Shown here piece after piece: positions 1 to 6,669 of a DNA stretch of 29,421 nt (position 1 is its first letter; each line of letters begins with the position of its first letter). Under the pieces are notes generated by a model. That model ran no database searches and was not told the DNA's origin. It saw only the letters and a list, made by a program, of their open reading frames with translations. The DNA lies in assembly GCA_964551215.1 (NCBI GenBank), contig CAZKBV010000014.1:1-29421 (forward strand), written 5' to 3'. This stretch comes from JAFLUQ01 sp964551215 (lineage in GTDB: Bacteria > Bacillota > Clostridia > UMGS1883). The position numbers were made by a program, and so were the translations under genes.

Positions 1-12
1 TATATAACCTAA

Positions 13-114
13 GCGCAGATGTCCCCCGCCTCTAAGGCGGCGGGGGACACTTCAGAATTTCAGTGGGAGTTATAATCTCCCACTGAAATTCTGAGGAGCT
101 AACGCTCCCTGCGC
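13..114. repeat. Multi-hairpin structured element
   Basis: Three consecutive inverted repeats sit inside an outer 6-bp pairing (GCGCAG at 13-18 with CTGCGC at 109-114). Arm 1 pairs 21-30 with 39-48 (10 bp, GC-rich). Arm 2 pairs 52-69 with 77-94 (18 bp, perfect, 7-nt loop). Arm 3 pairs 95-99 with 104-108 (GGAGC/GCTCC). No ORF or U-tract accompanies them, so this does not look like a simple terminator. It looks like a cloverleaf-like repetitive or non-coding element. Its function is unknown and its copy number cannot be seen from one window. Confidence 0.6.
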
Positions 115-124
115 AAGTTGCAAT

Positions 125-177
125 CGTTCGCAAGCTCCATTTCAAGCAAGCTTGATGGAGCGTTGCTCCGATTTAAA
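125..177 (-). repeat. Dispersed palindromic repeat, copy 1
   Basis: This 53-bp sequence is an exact reverse complement of the last 53 bases of the window (29369-29421). Read on the minus strand it starts TTTAAATC, then GGAGC-aac-GCTCC, then an interrupted stem: GCTCCA+TCAAGC pairing with GCTTGA+TGGAGC, with a 2-nt AA bulge and a tight TT turn. The GCTCC arm can pair either way. This copy lies just 3' of the rpmB terminator. It resembles REP-type extragenic palindromes. Confidence 0.75.
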
Positions 178-180
178 CGC

Positions 181-204
181 AAAAGGGCGCCCCATAAGGG
201 CGCC
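181..204 (-). terminator. Rho-independent terminator of rpmB
   Basis: On the minus strand a perfect 7-bp stem, GGCGCCC/GGGCGCC (plus-strand 198-204 with 186-192) with a 5-nt loop, is followed by CTTTT. It lies about 30 bp downstream of the rpmB stop codon. Confidence 0.8.
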
Positions 205-233
205 TATTGTGCTAAACAATTTCAAGCTCAGGC

Positions 234-422
234 TCAGACAGCTCTGACAACCTTTCCACTGCGAAGACAGCGGGAACAAACATGAATTGTCTTGGGTGAA
301 CCGTTCACGATAGCCTTAACGGTTCTTACGTTAGGCTTCCAAGCACGGTTGGAACGATGGTGGGAATGAGAAACCTTTATACCGAAGGTTACACCCTTGC
401 CGCAAATATCGCACTTTGCCAT
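234..422 (-). CDS. rpmB: 50S ribosomal protein L28
   Basis: A 62-residue large-subunit ribosomal protein beginning MAKCDICGKG. Cys4, Cys7, Cys49 and Cys52 form two CxxC pairs, so this is the zinc-binding (C+) form of L28. The basic core and the ending CSRCLRSGKVVRAV are typical of the family, and the length is normal. The start at 422 is fixed by AAAGGAGG just upstream and by the family N-terminus; a longer in-frame reading to 548 runs through the promoter and is not real. The gene is monocistronic, with its own promoter (459-487) and terminator (181-204), and is divergent from cimA. Confidence 0.97.
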   Translation of the reverse strand: MAKCDICGKGVTFGIKVSHSHHRSNRAWKPNVRTVKAIVNGSPKTIHVCSRCLRSGKVVRAV

Positions 423-458
423 AGCTAAACCTCCTTTGGAATATTTCACGCAAAAGGC

Positions 459-487
459 ATTATAACAGATTTTGCTCAAAAATGCAA
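459..487 (-). promoter_or_regulatory. Sigma-A promoter of rpmB
   Basis: On the minus strand: -35 TTGCAT (482-487), 17-nt spacer, -10 TATAAT (459-464). This puts the start of transcription about 30 nt upstream of the rpmB ATG. Confidence 0.8.
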
Positions 488-550
488 GTGTTTTTTTAAT
501 ATTTATCAAAAAAAATTTAAAAATCCGGCAAAGTGCGATAAGAAACAATG

Positions 551-579
551 TTGACGGCGGCTTATTTAAGTAATATAAT
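551..579 (+). promoter_or_regulatory. Sigma-A promoter of the cimA-leuCDB operon
   Basis: -35 TTGACG (551-556), 17-nt spacer, -10 TATAAT (574-579). The short leader (about 586-629) holds a compact hairpin: AATGAT (583-588) pairs with ATCATT (608-613) and CGCGG (591-595) with CCGCG (600-604). It ends just before the AAAGGA ribosome binding site. No T-box or leader peptide is visible. Confidence 0.85.
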
Positions 580-629
580 AGTAATGATAGCGCGGCGAGC
601 CGCGGGAATCATTGAGAAAGGAACTTCGT

Positions 630-2234
630 ATGAAAATATTTGTTTTGGACACAACGCTGCGGGACGGCGCGCAGTCCGAGGATGTTTCCTTTTCCATTCC
701 CGATAAGATAAAGATAGTCCGCCTTTTGGACAGGCTGGGAGTTGACCTTATCGAGGCGGGGAATCCCTTTTCCAACGTAAAGGACAGGGAATTTTTTAAG
801 GAAATGGAAAAGTGTCCGCCGAAAAACGCAAAGCTTGTCGCCTTCGGCAGCACCCGTAAGGTGGGCGTGCGTCCGGAGGAGGATGAGGCGCTGGCGGCTC
901 TTATGGATGCCGGCACGGAGTATATCTCCGTTTTCGGCAAGGCGTGGGATCTTCACGTGGAACACGTTCTCCACACCGCGAACGAAGAAAATCTCGCGAT
1001 GATAAGAGATACGGTGGCGTATGGAGTCAGCCGAGGCAAAAAGGTGATTTTCGACGCCGAGCATTTCTTTGACGGCTATAAGGAAAATCCGGAATACGCC
1101 CTTGAGGTTATCCGCACGGCGGACGAGGCCGGAGCTTCGGTGGTTTGCCTGTGCGACACAAACGGCGCGGCCTTCCCCGATGAAATTTTTGACATTACGA
1201 AAAAGGCCGTTGAAAGCGTAAAATGTCAAGTTGGGATACATACGCATAACGACGGGGGAATGGCCGTGGGCGGAGCGGTTATGAGCGTTTCCGCCGGAGC
1301 CGTACACGTTCAGGGGACGTTAAACGGCATAGGCGAAAGGTGCGGAAACGCCAATTTAAGCACTATAATCGCCAATCTGCAGCTTAAACGGGGCTATGAG
1401 ATAATCTCTCCGGAGCAAATGGAAACGCTGTCTCCAATCAGCCGCGAGGTTGCGGAAATAACCAACATAAACATACACGGTATGCCCTATATAAGCAGGG
1501 GGGCTTTTGCCCACAAGGGCGGAATGCACATTGACGCCGTGCTGAAAATGCCGCGCACCTTTGAGCATATCGACCCCGCGGTGGTGGGCAACGAGCGGAC
1601 GTTCCTTGTAAGCGAGGTGGCGGGGAAAAGCGCTCTTATGCCCTTACTAAAGCGCATAGATCCTTCCATAGACCGCAATTCCCCGAAAATCAAGGATATT
1701 CTGGCGAGAATGAAGGAGCTGGAATACAACGGCTACCAGTTTGAGGCCGCCGAAGCCAGTCTGGAGCTGGAAATCCGCAGAGTGCTGGGAATGGATAAGC
1801 AGTTCTTTAACATAGAGCGTTTCCGCATTATGCTGGAGCAGGATACCATTTCGCCGAAATCCATGAAGGGCTATTCCACCGCCTTTACAAAGGTAAAGGT
1901 GGGCGGCGAGTATGAAATAACGGCCGCCGACAGCAGCGAAGGCCCCGTAAACGCTGTGGATATAGCCATGAGAAAGGCTCTGGAAAGGTTTTACCCGTCT
2001 ATAGGGCGGCTGAGATTGGTGGATTACAAGGTTCGCGTTCTTGACAGCGCCGCCGCTACGGGGGCGAAGGTAAGGGTGCTTATTGAGTCCACCGACGGCA
2101 ATGACAGCTGGACTACCGTGGGCGTCAGCACCGACGTTATTATGGCCTCCAAAAAGGCTCTGGAGGATTCAATGGAATATATGCTTATAAAGGAAGCGGA
2201 CAAAAAAGAGGCCGACAATAAAAAGGACAAATAA
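630..2234 (+). CDS. cimA: (R)-citramalate synthase
   Basis: Condenses pyruvate and acetyl-CoA to citramalate, the entry to isoleucine synthesis that bypasses threonine. The 534-residue protein opens with the aldolase-type TIM-barrel signature DTTLRDGAQ. FGKAWDLHV and DAEHFFDGYKENPEYAL distinguish CimA from 2-isopropylmalate synthase, and HTHNDGG supplies metal-binding histidines. The C-terminal third resembles the LeuA regulatory domain, so isoleucine feedback is likely. I chose the ATG at 630, with AAAGGA 7 nt upstream, over an in-frame TTG at 612. It is the first gene of an operon with leuC, leuD and leuB, whose products can complete the citramalate route to 2-oxobutyrate. A leuA role is less likely but cannot be fully excluded by eye. 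Confidence 0.92.
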   Translation: MKIFVLDTTLRDGAQSEDVSFSIPDKIKIVRLLDRLGVDLIEAGNPFSNVKDREFFKEMEKCPPKNAKLVAFGSTRKVGVRPEEDEALAALMDAGTEYISVFGKAWDLHVEHVLHTANEENLAMIRDTVAYGVSRGKKVIFDAEHFFDGYKENPEYALEVIRTADEAGASVVCLCDTNGAAFPDEIFDITKKAVESVKCQVGIHTHNDGGMAVGGAVMSVSAGAVHVQGTLNGIGERCGNANLSTIIANLQLKRGYEIISPEQMETLSPISREVAEITNINIHGMPYISRGAFAHKGGMHIDAVLKMPRTFEHIDPAVVGNERTFLVSEVAGKSALMPLLKRIDPSIDRNSPKIKDILARMKELEYNGYQFEAAEASLELEIRRVLGMDKQFFNIERFRIMLEQDTISPKSMKGYSTAFTKVKVGGEYEITAADSSEGPVNAVDIAMRKALERFYPSIGRLRLVDYKVRVLDSAAATGAKVRVLIESTDGNDSWTTVGVSTDVIMASKKALEDSMEYMLIKEADKKEADNKKDK

Positions 2235-2260
2235 ATTTTAATCAAGAAAAGGTGATAATC

Positions 2261-3520
2261 ATGGCAATGACAATGACTCAGAAAATACTTGCCGAAAAGG
2301 CCGGACTCGGTGAGGTAAAGGCCGACCAGCTCATTTTGGTAAACCTTGACCTTTGCATGGCGAACGACGTTACCGGCCCCGTGGCCGTAAACGCCTTTGA
2401 AAAGGCGGGCTTTTCGGTTAAGTATCCCGACAAGGTTTGCTTTGTACTGGATCATTTTACTCCCAACAAGGATATCAAAAGCGCCCAGCAGTGCAAGCAG
2501 GTGCGTGAATTTGCCCATAAGTGGGGCGTTAAAAAGTACTTTGAGGGCGGCTGCGCCGGAGTGGAACACGCTATACTCCCCGAAAAAGGCATCGTACAGG
2601 CCGGATACGCTGTTATAGGCGCGGACAGCCACACCTGCACCTACGGCGCTCTCAACGCCTTCAGCACAGGTGTAGGCTCCACCGATATGGCCGTGGGCAT
2701 GGCTACGGGCAAGGCGTGGATGAAGGTTCCAAGGGCGCACCGCTTTAACCTTACAGGCAAGTTTAAGAAAAACGTCTGCGGCAAGGATCTTATACTATAT
2801 ATAATTTCCAAAATAGGCGTTGACGGCGCGCTTTACGCCTCTATGGAATTTACCGGCGAGGGCGTTAAGGAACTGAGCATGGACGAACGCTTCACCATTG
2901 CGAACATGGCCATTGAAGCCGGAGCCAAAAACGGCATTTTCCCCGGCGACGAAAAGACCGAAGCTTACCTTAAGGCCGCCGGATGCGAAGGATATTCCTT
3001 TGTGGAGCCGGACGAGGACGCGGAGTACGAAACAACAATGGAGATAGATTTGGCGGAGGTTCCCATGATGGTGGCCTTTCCTCACCTTCCCGAAAACGGA
3101 AAGTCCGTTCGGGAAACCGAAGCAATGAAAATAAAGCTGGATCAGGTGGTTATCGGAAGCTGCACCAACGGGCGCATAAGCGATATGGAAATTGCGGCAA
3201 ATGCGCTTAAAGGCAAGCGCGTTGCCGAAGGTCTGCGCTGCATAATCATTCCCGCTACGCCTAAAATCTGGACAGAGTGTATGGAAAGGGGCTACTTTAA
3301 AATATTTATGGACGCGGGCTGTATAATTTCGCCTCCCACCTGCGGCCCCTGCCTTGGCGGACACATGGGTATTCTGGCGGACGGCGAAAGAGCCGCCTCC
3401 ACAACGAACCGCAACTTTGTGGGGCGCATGGGTCACGTTAAGAGCGAGGTTTACCTTGTTTCCCCAATAGTTGCGGCTACCAGTGCCGTGAAGGGATATA
3501 TTGCGGCTCCGGCCGAATAA
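2261..3520 (+). CDS. leuC: 3-isopropylmalate/citramalate isomerase, large subunit
   Basis: Large subunit of the [4Fe-4S] hydro-lyase that isomerises 2- to 3-isopropylmalate and citramalate to 3-methylmalate. The 419-residue length fits the shorter, archaeal/clostridial-type (HacA-like) LeuC. Cluster ligands are visible as Cys301 (GSCTNGR) and Cys361/Cys364 (TCGPCLGG). The substrate-site segment GADSHTCTYGAL is present. The start at ATG 2261 follows AAAAGGTGAT; an upstream in-frame GTG at 2252 is unlikely. It lies 26 bp after cimA and 15 bp before leuD in one operon. Confidence 0.95.
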   Translation: MAMTMTQKILAEKAGLGEVKADQLILVNLDLCMANDVTGPVAVNAFEKAGFSVKYPDKVCFVLDHFTPNKDIKSAQQCKQVREFAHKWGVKKYFEGGCAGVEHAILPEKGIVQAGYAVIGADSHTCTYGALNAFSTGVGSTDMAVGMATGKAWMKVPRAHRFNLTGKFKKNVCGKDLILYIISKIGVDGALYASMEFTGEGVKELSMDERFTIANMAIEAGAKNGIFPGDEKTEAYLKAAGCEGYSFVEPDEDAEYETTMEIDLAEVPMMVAFPHLPENGKSVRETEAMKIKLDQVVIGSCTNGRISDMEIAANALKGKRVAEGLRCIIIPATPKIWTECMERGYFKIFMDAGCIISPPTCGPCLGGHMGILADGERAASTTNRNFVGRMGHVKSEVYLVSPIVAATSAVKGYIAAPAE

Positions 3521-3535
3521 GAAAGGAAGACAGAC

Positions 3536-4021
3536 ATGAAAATAAAAGGCAGTGTATTTAAATACGGCGATAATGTTGACACAGACGTTATAATCCCCGC
3601 CCGTTACCTTAATGTGAGCGATCCCAAGTATCTCAGCGAGCATTGCATGGAGGACATTGACGCCGACTTCGCCAAAACCGTAAAGGAAGGGGACGTAATG
3701 GTGGGCGGCTTTAACTTCGGCTGCGGCTCCAGCCGCGAGCACGCTCCCATAGCGATTAAGGCCAGCGGCGTTTCCGTGGTCATCGCAAAAAGCTTTGCCC
3801 GCATTTTCTACCGCAACTCCATCAATATCGGCCTTCCCATTTTGGAGTGCGCCGAGTGCGCGGATGAGGCCGAAAAGGGCGACATTATCGAAGCCGACCT
3901 TTCCGCCGGTGTTATAAAGAACGTAACCAAGGGCAAGGAGTACAAAACAACGCCTTTCCCGGAATTTATACAGGAAATCATCAGCGCGGGCGGGCTTACC
4001 GCCTATGCTCCCAGAATGTAA
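3536..4021 (+). CDS. leuD: 3-isopropylmalate/citramalate isomerase, small subunit
   Basis: Swivel-domain partner of LeuC (161 residues). The motifs VDTDVIIPARYL near the N-terminus and GCGSSREHAPIAI in the middle mark the aconitase-like small subunit. The domain closes over the substrate and helps set specificity, for isopropylmalate and citramalate-derived intermediates in this context. A GAAAGGAAG ribosome binding site precedes the ATG. The short length matches the HacB-type subunit that pairs with a 420-residue LeuC. Confidence 0.95.
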   Translation: MKIKGSVFKYGDNVDTDVIIPARYLNVSDPKYLSEHCMEDIDADFAKTVKEGDVMVGGFNFGCGSSREHAPIAIKASGVSVVIAKSFARIFYRNSINIGLPILECAECADEAEKGDIIEADLSAGVIKNVTKGKEYKTTPFPEFIQEIISAGGLTAYAPRM

Positions 4022-4043
4022 AATAAAGGAAGGAATGTTTGAA

Positions 4044-5102
4044 ATGGAAAAGAATATTGCGGTGATTCCCGGCGACGGAATAGGCGAAGAGGTCATAAAT
4101 CAGGCCGTTCGTGCGCTTAACGCCGTAGGCGAAAGGTTCGGTCATAAATTTAACTATACTTATCTGGAGGCCGGCGGATGCGCCATCGACAGCACAGGCA
4201 AGCCCCTCCCCAAGGAAACTCTCGAAGCCTGCAAAAAAAGCGACAGCGTGCTTTTGGGCGCGGTGGGCGGCCCTAAGTGGGATCATATCCCCGGCATCCG
4301 CCCCGAACAGGCTCTCTTGGGACTGAGAGGAGGCCTTGGGCTGTTCGCCAATCTCCGTCCGGCTGTTATGTACGACCAGCTTAAGGAAGCCTGCCCCCTT
4401 AAAGAGTCCATTACCGAGGGCGGCCTTGATATAATGATTGTCCGTGAGCTTACCGGCGGAATTTACTTCGGCAAAAGCGGCAGAAGCGAGGACGGCAAGA
4501 GCGCGTATGACGTTGAGTCCTATTCTTGGGAGGAAATCCGCCGCCTTCTCGTGCAGGCCGCTGAAATTGCCATGAAGCGCAAAAAGCATATTACGGTAGT
4601 GGATAAGGCAAACATTTTGGAAACCTCCCGTATGTGGCGTGAATGTGCCGCCAAGGTGTTCGCGGATTATCCCGAAATTAAGGTGGACTTCCTATATGTG
4701 GACAACGCTTCCATGCAGCTTGTAAGAAATCCCCGCCAGTTCGACGTAATTGCCACAAGCAATATTTTCGGCGACATACTTTCCGACGAAGCCAGTCAGA
4801 TTACCGGCTCCATCGGTATGCTTCCTTCGGCGTCTCTGGGCGAGGGTAGCTTCGGAATGTACGAGCCTGTTCACGGCTCCGCCCCCGACATTGCCGGCAA
4901 GAATATCGCCAATCCCCTTGCCACAATTCTTTCCGCCGCAATGATGCTGCGTTATTCCTTCGGCATGATTGCCGAGGCCGATACTATTGAAAACGCCGTA
5001 AGCAAAACTCTTGACGACGGCGTGCGTACAGCGGATATAGCCGGCGGCGACGCTCCTGTCGGAACAAAGGAAATGGGCGACGCCGTTATAGCGAGAATGT
5101 AA
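4044..5102 (+). CDS. leuB: 3-isopropylmalate dehydrogenase
   Basis: NAD-dependent oxidative decarboxylation of 3-isopropylmalate; in the citramalate route the same enzyme acts on 3-methylmalate to give 2-oxobutyrate. The 352-residue length is standard. Motifs include IAVIPGDGIGEE at the N-terminus, LRPAVMYDQL, RELTGGIYFG, the metal/substrate aspartates in NIFGDILSDEAS, and the NAD-site segment EPVHGSAPDIAGKNIANP. Three in-frame ATGs exist (4005, 4035, 4044). I chose 4044 because AAGGAAGGA then lies at a proper 9-nt distance and the protein begins at the conserved MEKNIAVIPGDG; 4005 would lie inside leuD. It is the last gene of the operon. Confidence 0.95.
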   Translation: MEKNIAVIPGDGIGEEVINQAVRALNAVGERFGHKFNYTYLEAGGCAIDSTGKPLPKETLEACKKSDSVLLGAVGGPKWDHIPGIRPEQALLGLRGGLGLFANLRPAVMYDQLKEACPLKESITEGGLDIMIVRELTGGIYFGKSGRSEDGKSAYDVESYSWEEIRRLLVQAAEIAMKRKKHITVVDKANILETSRMWRECAAKVFADYPEIKVDFLYVDNASMQLVRNPRQFDVIATSNIFGDILSDEASQITGSIGMLPSASLGEGSFGMYEPVHGSAPDIAGKNIANPLATILSAAMMLRYSFGMIAEADTIENAVSKTLDDGVRTADIAGGDAPVGTKEMGDAVIARM

Positions 5103-5143
5103 GCGCGTAAATAAAACCCGTTTGTCCGGCGAAATCGGCGCGT

Positions 5144-5173
5144 AAAATCCCCTTGACGATTCAGGGGGATTTT
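5144..5173 (+). terminator. Terminator of the cimA-leuCDB operon
   Basis: A 13-bp stem (5144-5156 with 5161-5173, one G-T wobble, 4-nt loop) carries AAAA on its 5' side and TTTT on its 3' side, as in a Rho-independent terminator. It shares sequence with the following promoter (5153-5181). Confidence 0.7.
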
Positions 5174-5181
5174 GCTATACT
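5153..5181 (+). promoter_or_regulatory. Sigma-A promoter of trmFO
   Basis: -35 TTGACG (5153-5158), 17-nt spacer, -10 TATACT (5176-5181). The -35 and most of the spacer lie inside the terminator hairpin of the upstream operon. Transcription would start about 35 nt before the trmFO ATG. Confidence 0.8.
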
Positions 5182-5222
5182 TAAGCTGAAGCGGTTCTCA
5201 TCGCTCAAAAGGAGATGACGGT

Positions 5223-6560
5223 ATGCATATAAACGTAATCGGCGGCGGCCTCGCCGGATGCGAAGCCGCGTGGCAGGCGGCAAAAATGGGAATAAAGGCG
5301 CGGCTTTACGAAATGAAGCCCGTTAAGTACACTCCGGCTCACTCCAGCGAAAGCCTGTGCGAGCTGGTGTGTTCAAATTCCCTTAAGGGCAACGGGCTTG
5401 ACAACGCCTGCGGCTTGCTTAAGGAGGAAATGCGCCGCATGGGAAGCCTTGTCATTTCCTGCGCCGACCAAACCCGCGTCCCCGCCGGAGGGGCTTTGGC
5501 TGTGGACAGGGAAGCCTTTGCCGCGCTGGTAACGGAAAAAATCAAGGCGGAAAAAAATATAGAAATAATCAATAAGGTTGTGGAGGATATTCCCGCCGGA
5601 GAGATTACCGTGATCGCCACCGGCCCCCTTACCTACGGCCCTTTAAACGACAGCATAGCCGCCCTTACCGGACAGGAAGGGCTGCACTTTTTCGACGCGG
5701 CGGCTCCGGTGGTTACGGAGGAAAGCATAGATAAGGAAAAAACCTATTTTGCCGCCCGCTACGGCAAGGGAACTCCCGATTATATTAACTGCCCAATGGA
5801 TAAAGAGCGTTACCATGCCTTTTGGACGGCTCTTGTTCGGGCGGAGCGCGCCCCTCTCCACGGCAATGTTGAAAAGCCCAATGTTTTCGAGGGCTGTATG
5901 CCCGTGGAAATTATGGCGGCAAGGGGAGAGGATACCCTTCGCTTCGGCCCGTTGAAGCCGAAAGGCCTGCCCGATCCCAAAACCGGTAAGGAGCCTTACG
6001 CCGTTTTGCAGCTGCGACGGGACAACAGCGCCGGAACTCTTTACAATCTTGTGGGCTTTCAGACAAATCTTAAATTCGGCGAGCAAAAAAGGGTGCTTTC
6101 CATGATTCCGGGCCTTGAAAACGCCGAGTTTGTCCGCTACGGAGTTATGCACCGCAACACATACATAAATTCCCCAAAGGTGCTTAGTCCTGATTTCAGC
6201 CTCAGAGCCGACCCCGATATTTTCTTTGCCGGACAGCTTACCGGTGTTGAGGGGTATGTGGAGTCGGCGGCCTCCGGACTTATGGCCGGACTTAACGGCG
6301 CGAAAAGAATTTTGGGCGAGGAAAGCCTTGTGCTTCCGAAGGGAACTTGCATAGGCGCCCTGACGGCCTACATAACCGATCCGGAGATAAAAAACTTCCA
6401 GCCTATGAACGCTAATTTCGGAATCATAGAATGGGAACGAATCAAAATTAAGAATAAAAAAGAGCGATATGAATACATTTCCGCTAAGGCCTTGGCGTTA
6501 TTGGCAAATTGCACAAAAATAAATGAAAAAATTGCACAATATGGCGAAAAGAAATTTTAA
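5223..6560 (+). CDS. trmFO: tRNA (uracil-54-C5)-methyltransferase, folate/FAD-dependent
   Basis: Makes ribothymidine at tRNA position 54 using methylenetetrahydrofolate and FADH2. The N-terminal dinucleotide fold IGGGLAGCEAAWQAA binds FAD. SLCELVCSNSLKGNGLDNACGLLK and TGPLT are TrmFO signatures. A second FAD segment, FAGQLTGVEGYVESAASGLMAGLNGAK, is near residues 338-364. The length of 445 matches the family, and GGAG lies 9 nt before the ATG. The gene is transcribed alone from its own promoter. The C-terminus is lysine-rich, and no strong terminator follows, only an AT-rich stretch. Confidence 0.95.
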   Translation: MHINVIGGGLAGCEAAWQAAKMGIKARLYEMKPVKYTPAHSSESLCELVCSNSLKGNGLDNACGLLKEEMRRMGSLVISCADQTRVPAGGALAVDREAFAALVTEKIKAEKNIEIINKVVEDIPAGEITVIATGPLTYGPLNDSIAALTGQEGLHFFDAAAPVVTEESIDKEKTYFAARYGKGTPDYINCPMDKERYHAFWTALVRAERAPLHGNVEKPNVFEGCMPVEIMAARGEDTLRFGPLKPKGLPDPKTGKEPYAVLQLRRDNSAGTLYNLVGFQTNLKFGEQKRVLSMIPGLENAEFVRYGVMHRNTYINSPKVLSPDFSLRADPDIFFAGQLTGVEGYVESAASGLMAGLNGAKRILGEESLVLPKGTCIGALTAYITDPEIKNFQPMNANFGIIEWERIKIKNKKERYEYISAKALALLANCTKINEKIAQYGEKKF

Positions 6561-6568
6561 TTTTTTTA

Positions 6569-6597
6569 TTGATTATTTTTAAATAAAATGTTAAAAT
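6569..6597 (+). promoter_or_regulatory. Candidate sigma-A promoter of the GH105-like gene
   Basis: -35 TTGATT (6569-6574), 17-nt spacer, -10 TAAAAT (6592-6597), weaker than others in the window. The leader of about 65 nt has short GGGA/TCCC pairings but no riboswitch I recognise. Confidence 0.6.
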
Positions 6598-6669
6598 AGA
6601 TTTAACGGTTATGGGAGGGGGATATATCAATCCCGATCCCGGCAAGAATTTTCAAGGAGGACTAATAAT

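Noticed and set aside
1..180. CRISPR array
   Set aside because: The hairpins differ from one another, and there are no regular direct repeats with spacers.
234..548. Longer reading of rpmB (104 codons)
   Set aside because: The added part runs through the promoter, and a strong ribosome binding site and the family N-terminus fix the start at 422.
2795..4096. 433-codon minus-strand ORF
   Set aside because: It is a shadow of leuC and leuD and has no recognisable domain.
6600..6669. Riboswitch before the GH105-like gene
   Set aside because: The short GGGA/TCCC pairings do not fit c-di-GMP or any other class I know.
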